Source: Phoenix dactylifera (Eukaryota > Streptophyta > Magnoliopsida > Arecales > Arecaceae). Taken from it: a stretch of DNA of 64,000 bases. This document shows, one piece after another, positions 55,707 through 64,000 of this stretch; the stretch's first letter is position 1; each line of letters starts with the position of its first letter. The stretch is from NCBI RefSeq assembly GCF_009389715.1, contig NC_052405.1:13956194-14020193 (forward strand). Direction: 5' to 3'. A program made the position numbers and the translations under genes. The notes beneath the pieces were generated by a model. That model made no database searches. It saw only the letters and a list, made by a program, of their open reading frames with translations, and was not told the DNA's origin.

Positions 55707-58700
55707 TAACTTTAGAATGATTTTTTTTTGGCTGAGTAATTTTTTTTTTGAGTTAAAATTCATGTTAATGTTTTTTTAATTTATTTAAAAATTTTAGTGA
55801 CAATATTTAATTATCAATTTTTATATTTTAATTGTAAAATAATAGCTAAATGTTTGATCAGCACTGCAAATTCGGCTTGATTCTATCCCAACTCAACTCA
55901 ATTAATCAGGGTGTAACATCTTTTCCATAGACCTGACATAACGTGACTCATTAGCTAATAAGTTGGGTCGTCCAAAATCAGGACCTGAACATAGAGTTGG
56001 GTCAAGGCAGGTGCTGTGTATTAGGTTTTTTTTCCTAATATTTTGTTTGTGACTAGCCTATGAATTTCTTTAGCTTTCGATGTAGTTTGCTTATAATTGT
56101 CAAAGTTACAGAGGGTGTAAAGGATCTATCTTTCATACGGCTTTATTGCAATATTCTTTCTATGATTATATCTGAAGTGTCCTAGTTGAAAGTAAGGAAA
56201 TATACCAGAACTACCATGTTTTGAAGGGGCTGAAACGGCTAGGCCCATGAGATGAAATTTCTATTGCTTCTGATGGCCACGAACCATCAGTTGGCGTCTT
56301 TTTTTTTTTTTTTTTTGGTACAATCTTGGGGCATCTTTGAAGACAAGGAAAACATCTTGAAACTCAAAGGGACATTGGGTAGCGAGATCTTGAGTCATTT
56401 GTTTGGCAGTTGATGGTACCAAGGGGATGAAGATGATGTAGAATATGGTTGCAAAGATTATGTTGGACAAGCCAAGTGGTTCAAGTGGCAACAAAGATGG
56501 TGATATGGAAGTCTGTGTGGTTGGACTTGCTTGGGACTTCTTAGAAGCTTGGCTTGTGGCGGGGGAGAATTGAACTCTCAGCTATGCAAATATGACATAA
56601 GGAAGAGATATCCAATTGCTCATTTCACTTCAGCCAAAAATGTTTACCATCTGCATCTCTGACCATGTATGATATGTTGAACTTCACAAATTATCATCGA
56701 AATCATTGAAATAATCCAAAATCATTTGTTCATTTGAAGAAAATCGAGCATCCAAACTCTTTATAGCATACATTTGGTTGTCCAAGACCCCTCCTCTTTT
56801 TTTTTTTTTTGCTCTTCTCAAACGGCTCGTCCCTTTGAACGAGTACTGCAAGTTAGAATAGCATTTTCCAATATACAACTGGAAAAAGATAAAAAAAAGT
56901 GAAAATCATTGTCAGAGACGATCTGTTTAGGAGGCAGAAATTCTTATCATTGTCAGTCCATTGGAGCAGGTTGGTAGCTCTTAACGCGCCTCTGTCACGC
57001 TAACAAGCTGAGTGTCAGACACCTGCAGATCAAAGTAGACTCAGGATTGTTACAGCAAGCTCTTAATTGAATGGAGGAACATCCATGGAAGATTCAAATT
57101 TATGCTACTGATATTATGCAGTGAACGGATCATTTTTAGAGAGGTTACTTGCATAAGCTACACCAGGAGGTCAAGTGCCCAAAAGAAAGGCCAATAGTAG
57201 AACAATATGTAAGCTAGTTACAATAGTCATGGAATTTGTTTACCTAATCTTTTCCCTACAATTCCAAATTCATAAGGAAGATATGAACTGCCGATAAATT
57301 TGTATGCCTAAGTCAAAGGAATTAGTTGTTGGTCATTGAGAACATGCTTCTGTGAGAAATTTGCAGTGAGCACGGTCACGATCTTGCAATATTAATAAGA
57401 AAGTTTTGGTTAGAAAGAACAGGAATAAGCAGGCAGATGCTTCAATCTGGTGTGAATGGTTATTGGGTTAATTTCAGTTTCAAGACAAGGATCCAGTATC
57501 AGATCTTATTCATCAAGCGGTGAAAGATGGATTCAGTTCTGCATGTTTAAATTCAAATAGAAGCTGATCTGGTTGGGTCTTGAAAGGTTGTTAAATCTTA
57601 CAGCGCACAACTGTTTCTCGAGTCAATTTCAGTTGCAGCCTAGAGTTTGTACCAATATCAAAACTCATTAATCAGTCTGAGGTTGAGTGTATTCTGCAAG
57701 CTCAGACACAGGAACAAGCAGATCTGTTGGGTCCAAGCAGAATGTTATTTCTGCAAGCTCAGACTCAGAAACAAGCATATCTAGTTGGGTCTGAGCAGAT
57801 TGTTAAATCTCACTGTGAGTCGAACTAATGTTTCAGGTCTAGAAACTGGATCAACAGACCTTGTTCATCAGTCTGTGTTGGGTATAATTTTTGATTATAG
57901 GGTTTAAGTTTTTTCTGCAGGCATAGACTCGGAGGCATGCAGGCCTGGATGGGCACGAACAAGTCGCCTGAGTTCACTAACAATAATCTCAAGATTGGGA
58001 TCAAGTTTGTAAACTATAAATGTGCTAGATCGGATTGGAACATGGATTGAATATTGGATCTTAAAAATAAAAATGTAAAAGAACTGTAATAATTGTCAAT
58101 TACATGGCAAATGAATGGAGATTAAAAAGCCATATATTGATGTATATGAGAAGTCTAGTTTCCACATCATAATCTATACCATGTCTAATGAAGCCGAGCT
58201 AGTGAAGATGTTTATATGCAACCTATCAACTCAATTATCCGTTTATGTAGAATATTTTAGAAAAAAAACTAATCAAATTTTAACAAATCATTCTGAAAGC
58301 TAAAAAACCTTTCTCCTCTTGCATTTAAGCCCATGAACTCCAAAGCAATGGGTTTGCTAATTTCATTTGCTCAAGGCTTATTAGTAAGTGAATTTTAAAG
58401 CCTAGTTAATGCAGCACAAGGTGCAGTTAATAAGTACTATGACCAGCAAGACCACACCGAGCTTCATAGAAGACATCGGATTTATGGGCAAAGACTTTGA
58501 CTAACAAATATTTGATGATTTAGAGGTTTTCACTTCACTGGATTTCCTATAAATCCGTTAGAGACATATCAAATTTTAGCTAGATCTCTATATTTGTAGT
58601 GAATAATTCGAGCATGTTTCTTTATCACCGGGTCCTATTTTGAGTATGATTTTGTAGTAGGCCAGGTCCTTTATATATTTCTAATACATTGTATGAAGGC

Positions 58701-59324
58701 AGTCTTTTGATATCCTAATAAATCTTTTTGGAGAGAATTTCCTTCACCAAACAAGGGTTTTTCAATCTAGTGTGCTTCAATTTGTATGTTGATCTACAAA
58801 GTTTCCCGGCCATCAAATTGCCTTTCATCCTTCTTGTTGCGTCACTAGTCCAATAAATTACATAAACGAACTTTTACATGATTTAATTTATAAAAAAATA
58901 ATCAAGTTACATCCTATGATCAAAAGGATTATATAATTCATTAAATAGATCCAAAATTTATGGTCTTAATTGATCCTAATCCGAGGATGAGATCTAGATT
59001 ATTTCGAGCCATTATGATCAGGATTGTAAACCATGGAACATGAGTCATATTATTTTAACAATAATAGTCACTAATATAATACAACAAAGTGAAGGCTTAG
59101 AAGAATACATGACTTTGTACCAGCTAATTTGCCTTTTAGGTTTCATAGAGAGCCCCCTTATTCACCTAAAACTGGATAATCCAGGAACTTAGCACCTATT
59201 TAGAAGATTAGCATTAAGTTCAGAGCCAGTCATAAAACATTTAAATACTCCAGTGGATCATACCGTGATTTATACGCTGGCCCAGACAATACAGAATAAG
59301 GAATGCAGGTTAGGTTGCCTTGAA
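55707..59324. other. Intergenic spacer between the B3 and kinase genes
   Basis: AT-rich, with T-runs at 56298-56317 and 56799-56810 that may be tails of small retroelements in minus orientation. At 57694-57807 a 57-bp unit (CTGCAAGCTCAGAC.CAG.AACAAG) occurs twice, with weaker related text at 57420-57600. ORFs up to about 77 codons look random. No gene recognised. Confidence 0.5.
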
Positions 59325-59470
59325 GCTAGCAAATTGGTATAGCCCAGTGATTGCACCCATACTTCACATTTGGAGGTCCTGGGTAACTAGGTTCAAACCT
59401 CAGGAGGTATTCCTATGCGTTTGGTCATGCCCTCAATGGATTCTACATTTCACAATGAGATTTAATTGGC
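59325..59470 (+). mobile_element. tRNA-derived SINE in the kinase 3' flank (antisense to the gene)
   Basis: A-box-like TATAGCCCAGTGATTG (59338-59353) and B box GGTTCAAACCTC (59391-59402) with GGAGGTCCTGGG before the B box, as in the copy at 15651. It ends about 30 bases before the kinase stop codon at 59501-59503, so a kinase transcript would carry it in antisense in the 3' UTR. Confidence 0.65.
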
Positions 59471-59500
59471 ATTCTTGTGGGCTGGAGATTCATTTTTGGG

Positions 59501-61830
59501 TCAGGCAGAACTTACAATTTCCAGCGGATCAGATGGAAATGATACATGCAACGAAGGCATGGAAGAAGAGCTTGAAGATGAATCATGGGTGCTCTGGCTT
59601 CCCCTCTCAATCTTTATTGCATCTTGAATGACCATCTCTACTTCTTGCATCCTTGGCCTGGAAACTCCATGCAGCTCGACGCTTAGGACGGCAATTTCAG
59701 CGATCCTCCAGACAGATTCTATTTTAAATGTACCCATCAGTGAAGGATCTATGATACTTGTTATATCACCCTTACGAATCGATGACCTTGCCTGCAAAAC
59801 AATATGTTCCATGTCAACACTTGAATTTAGTGAGCACCAAATATTGATAAGTACATGGATTTTGATACTTTTGTAGAAATAATATGTTGCTAACTATTTA
59901 CAATATTAGACGAATTATTCTCTCGTTAACCTCGGTGGTTTCAGGTGTCATTATTAAAGCATGTTATCAAGCAAAGGCTGGCATATTTCTCTTAGTACCG
60001 CTCGAAGATCTTAGAATACCCATTTGCTATTCTTTTATTCCGCACTCCAGTTTTGATTCTTTCTTGATACGTACTTAGTATGTTCTGACTTATCTGAACA
60101 AGGCTTGTGACTTGTGAAGGTAATACTGATAACAGAAAAGGAGAGAAGAATAGGTACAATTAGAAAAGTAATGCAAAGGAAAATGGAAACCCTTCCACAA
60201 TTTCACTCCACTCCTAGAGGACAATTAGCCATGTATCTCTGCGTCACGAGAGTGGACAAAGTAATTACATGCAGTCTTATGACTCAAAAGAAGAATATAT
60301 GCTAAAATTCTATGCACTGACTCATTAAGGATCAGAAGTATGAATTTGGTCATTTTACCAAATGACATGATTTTTCAATAGGATATGGGTTTCCAATTGA
60401 CACATGATTCAAGTTATCTAAATCAAGTGCATGCCGTATATGCTGTCAATATGGTTAGATATTCTTAGTTAATGGAAATGCTTCACACTCATGACAGCAA
60501 ATTTCCCAAGTTTGATTCTTCATTAACATAAAACTGCTTCATGTGTCTGCCTGTTATCATTTTACCTCCGCTCAAGATGTAGGGGGTTTCCAACACATTT
60601 AATTTGACTTGAAAAAAGAAGCTTAAAGGATGCAAATAAAGTATATGTCCAAATAAAATATTTCATCCACACTATTGTGGTGCATGCCTAGCAATTATCT
60701 GACTGATATCCCTTTGTAAGAAGTGGGGTTAGGGCAAGAGGGAAAAATTGGTGGACTGGTGGAGACTGGTTCCCACGATCCCTACAATTTTGGGATACTG
60801 GAAACCACCATTTAGAAGGTTCCAGTATATCTAAAATCCTGGAATTTCCAGATTCTCAACTCCCTTTCTCTTGTCTAAGCATCCTTTTAACAGCCTCATC
60901 ATCTCAGTCCTTCCCACCCTTATGCAGGATTCTAAACATCTAAACAGCCACAATTAACTGAAAGAATGTTCAAAGGGTATTCTCCAATAATTTGCTTTCT
61001 TACGCACAAAAAGAATGTATACAAGAACGAACACACATACCCAGTGAACAATGTTCCAGTCAGCACCATAATCTTCTACTGAAACAGGCTTTCTTCCTGA
61101 GATTAGCTCTAGAAGAACAACTCCAAAGCTATAGACATCGCTCTTATCGCTCAACTGTTGATTAGCATAGTACCTACAAAAACAAGTTAGGATTTATGAA
61201 TTGTTGGACTATAATAAAAAAGAAAAGAGAAAAAAGAAAATCAAGTCCATACAAAAGGTCAATTCTTACTCAGGGTCAAGGTAGCCCACTGTTCCTCGGG
61301 CAACACTAGATACATGGGTAAGATTTTCATCAGCTTGTCTAGAAAGCCCAAAATCTGAAACTTTCGCCCTCATATTGATGTCAAGGAGAATATTGCTTGT
61401 CTTTACATCTCGATGAATCACACTTGGATTGCATCCATTGTGCAAGTAAGAAAGGCCTAGAAATATCAAGCAGAATAGACAAGTTACAACCGGAGAAACA
61501 CAAATCAATAATAAAACATAGAATCTTCATGTCACACCTTTTGCTGCATCCTCTGCAATTACTAGACGAGATAGCCAGTTCAAACTCTTCTGCTTAACAG
61601 AATCTGGTGAGCAGATTACAATGTGAAGTTTAACTGAATAGTTTAATTTTTTGCTAAAAAATGTACTGAACAGAGGGTTTGCAAGAGTCAAGTTGTAATA
61701 TACCATGAATGTGATCTCGCAGGGTTCCATTGTGCATATACTCATAAACAAGAATTCTTTGACATCCTTCTTCACAAAATCCAATTAAAGGGACCAAATT
61801 CTTATGATGAATTCTTGATAATAGAGCAAC
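59501..61830 (-). CDS. LRR receptor-like Ser/Thr kinase, C-terminal kinase part (5' exons beyond the window)
   Basis: Membrane receptor kinase of the malectin-like/LRR group, closest by memory to Arabidopsis At1g67720-type proteins. Visible exons in transcript order: 61830-61704, 61603-61538, 61456-61270, 61173-61041, 59791-59501. All have GT/AG borders and matching phases, totalling 267 codons plus stop. Seen: [21 protein letters not shown] (kinase subdomain IV), [29 protein letters not shown] catalytic loop, DFGLSRQ, activation segment [38 protein letters not shown], and RPRMQEV near the end. A Ser-rich tail follows. Catalytic Asp residues of HRD and DFG are intact. The ATP-binding lysine, transmembrane helix, LRRs and malectin-like domain should lie upstream (right); I do not find them before 64000. 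The last intron is 1.25 kb. Confidence 0.92.
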
Positions 61831-62381
61831 CTGAAATAGTATCCGCATAAGCAACAAGTGTAAGACCATGAACAAGTTTCTTCAGCAAGAAATCTCAGTA
61901 TCTTTTCAATATGTATTTCTGCATTAACTTTTCAAAATTTCATACATCAGTAATTAAATCACCATTTTCTTTGCTGGATTTTAGTTAACTTTGCAACGAG
62001 AGGTGAAGCTCAAATTATCGAATTCAACTGCTGCTCATGACACATTTGACAGCATGGGCATTGGCTTGACAGTGAAAAACTTTAATTTTGTGGTGGATGT
62101 TAGCAAAGGATGACATAGTTTTCCCATAGAGTTTCTGGAGGGTTTAGAAAAGCTCTCAGCACTAGCAATATGCAATAGTGCACATGATTCACTATAGAGT
62201 ATAGATAAAAATAGCTCTACCAATATAATTAATGATAGAAGAATGATGACATCACTATAGTAATAAGAACGACACTGGACAAAGAATGGATGGAATGAAA
62301 TACCATGATTATTCCATTTACAAGATTCTAATGGTTTGTAGGAGATAGAATATAATCATGTGAATTAGAAAAATCACAATT
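61831..62381. other. Intron of the kinase gene, part 1
   Basis: Lies upstream (on minus) of the first visible kinase exon. AT-rich, no exon-like segment with kinase motifs. Confidence 0.6.
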
Positions 62382-63150
62382 TAAGGTTGTGTTTGGCATC
62401 ATTGTCACTTTTCTTTTTCACAAAACTTAAAAATAGAAAATCTGTTTCTGCTTTTTTTTCCTAATTTTTTTTGACAAAAGAAACATGTTTTCTAGTCACT
62501 ATTATTTTTCTATTTTTCATAATAAAAAATAGGAAAACATGTTTGGTAATCCAAAATAGGAAATCCCTTTGGAATGCTTTTCCTCCAGTAAATGTTAGAC
62601 ATGCAGCCGTCGGTGATCATCAAGTGGAGGATACATGAGGTGCACCATGAATTGCAGTACCCATTCTATGTTGTCCATCTCATGGATACCTGCTGAATGA
62701 ATGGTGAGGATAGCGTAGCCCTTGACATTCACATAGTTCCGGTTCCCTCCCACCACCACGATGTGGGATGTTATTGATGACACCATTGTTAGAGGAACCG
62801 CTATTGATTGCGAGGACGGTGGGGTGGAAGAGGCGGGAGGGAGGGAAGAGGGAGGAACTTCTTGGTGAAGTGGATGAGGGTGGAGGCGACGAGGTAGAGC
62901 AGTTGAGGGTAGAAATAATCATAGGAGATGAGGCTTGACTTGATTTCATAGCTCAAAAAGTTATTTTTAAAAATAGTGGAAGTGAAAGTGGAAGTATAAA
63001 TTTTTCACCTCCACTTTTTTCATAAATTATGAAAAGTAATTTTAAAAATAAACAATAAAACTAAGGGAACTAAACATCTTTCTTGCATCGGATTTCGTGT
63101 TTTCATGTTTAAAAATAAAAAAGAAAAAAATGATACCAAATAGGGCCTAA
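62382..63150. mobile_element. Tourist-like (PIF/Harbinger) non-autonomous element, 763 bp
   Basis: Ends GGTTGTGTTTGGCATCATT (62385-62403) and, in reverse complement, GGCCCTATTTGGTATCATT (63147-63129), flanked by TAA on both sides (62382-62384 and 63148-63150). A poly-A/T-rich subterminal region surrounds a GC-richer core (62590-62940) that may be captured sequence. The ORFs there show no transposase motif. It sits in the large 5' intron of the kinase gene. Confidence 0.8.
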
Positions 63151-64000
63151 AGTCATCAAGAAATGATGTCTTTATTTGAATTTCATTAAAAAATGCTTTA
63201 CAGACATAATATTGCAACTGTTAATGCTAATTGTGAATGTAGCTACTTTGATTGCTTACGGTCTCTTGAACATGCGCTAAGCATCTTAGAAAGGTTGGAT
63301 AAAAACTGCATATAAACCTTAAAAAGATCATGACGTATTTTTTTTTCAAAATTCATGCCAATGTACTATTTATTAATCGACAATGTGATACCAATAAGAA
63401 AGCTATCAATGAGCACGCTAGATGCAAGAGGAAGGCTAACCCCATTATCATAACTTAGGTGAAGCCTCCATGAATTTATTGCCCTTTGCAAAAACTTGAC
63501 TAAAACAATTGGGTGATTCTAAACTTCACATCAAACAAATGAAAAGATGGTAATTTTTACTGCATTGAGTAGCAGATTGCTTAGTTACCTTTTACCAACA
63601 AGCAATGCTCTTAGCTTCTTATTATGTCCATGGTTCCTAGTGAAAATAAATGTATTCAAGCAAAACTGAGATTTGGGAAAGGTGTCAATGGTCAAAAATC
63701 AATACATAAAGATTGGAGAGATAATATCAGATATGCGGAACAATAGCCTAGGAAACTAATTGCAAGTTCTTGAGCCTTAAGTGACATACATTGACACCTC
63801 ATGTTATCTGATTTAAGTGTGAGTGTGTGACTTATAGAAGGATGAGAAAAAGGTCAAGAGCAAGAGCAGAAGGAAATGTCTTAAGAAAAGGAAAAGTGCA
63901 TAGAGACTAATAAAGTTAACATATCAATAACAAAAGGAGAACGAATGTGCAATTGGAAAATGAAACTAATAATTTGAAGGGTGGTCAAGAAGGTGACAAC
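63151..64000. other. Kinase gene intron or upstream region, right edge
   Basis: AT-rich sequence in which I find no kinase, LRR or malectin-like exon on the minus strand and no other gene. The missing 5' exons must lie further right. Confidence 0.5.

Noticed and set aside
62680..62949. 89-codon minus ORF in the kinase upstream intron
   Set aside because: It lies inside the Tourist-like element and lacks LRR, malectin or kinase motifs, so it is not a missing kinase exon.

Overview
The window is plant nuclear DNA, most likely from a monocot tree; a palm is my best guess. The guess rests on long introns, heavy LTR-retrotransposon nesting, and protein sequences close to monocot HAL3, cystinosin and REM/B3 families. 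It was not tested by any search. Four protein-coding genes can be supported by splice sites and family motifs. (1) A HAL3-type phosphopantothenoylcysteine decarboxylase on + (7360-8237), with a probable 5.7-kb leader intron reaching back to about 1.59 kb. (2) A cystinosin-type PQ-loop transporter on + (12530-21053, 8 exons, 274 aa). (3) A two-B3-domain REM-like DNA-binding protein on + (40407-54008, 5 exons, 686 aa) whose last intron is 11.1 kb. (4) The 3' part of a leucine-rich-repeat receptor-like kinase on - (59501-61830; its 5' exons lie beyond the window).

The rest is mostly mobile DNA. At 1-1160 a decayed L1-type LINE ORF1 lies on -. A second, internally deleted LINE copy (about 4000-6300, -) sits in the HAL3 leader intron. 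A fragment of a Tat-type LTR lies in cystinosin intron 2 (about 13074-13440).

From about 23.6 to 37.4 kb there is a three-level nest. The outermost layer is an old Tat-lineage Ty3/gypsy element, with an LTR at about 23640-24268 and a Transposase_28-like extra ORF on + (24804-36130). Into that ORF went a solo LTR of another gypsy-type element (25802-34961, duplication CCCCT). Into that solo LTR went a nearly intact-looking but defective Tat element (27322-33550, minus orientation, duplication GGTTC). The inner element has lost reverse transcriptase by an in-frame deletion that joins protease to RNase H. It has also lost most of integrase, and it carries two tandem arrays (46 bp x about 14; 121 bp x about 5) where the outer element has its antisense ORF. 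A 1.29-kb hAT-like element (37922-39209) separates this block from the B3 gene.

The large B3 intron holds a SINE, a perfect hairpin, an imperfect direct duplication of about 1 kb, and a 1.6-kb Copia-type solo LTR (48117-49713) inserted in one duplicate. The kinase gene is flanked by a tRNA-derived SINE just beyond its stop codon and carries a 763-bp Tourist-like element upstream of its visible exons.

The four genes have unrelated roles (coenzyme A synthesis, vacuolar cystine export, transcription, signalling) and share no operon-like organisation. The most interesting content is the nested retroelement block and the structure of the two Tat elements.
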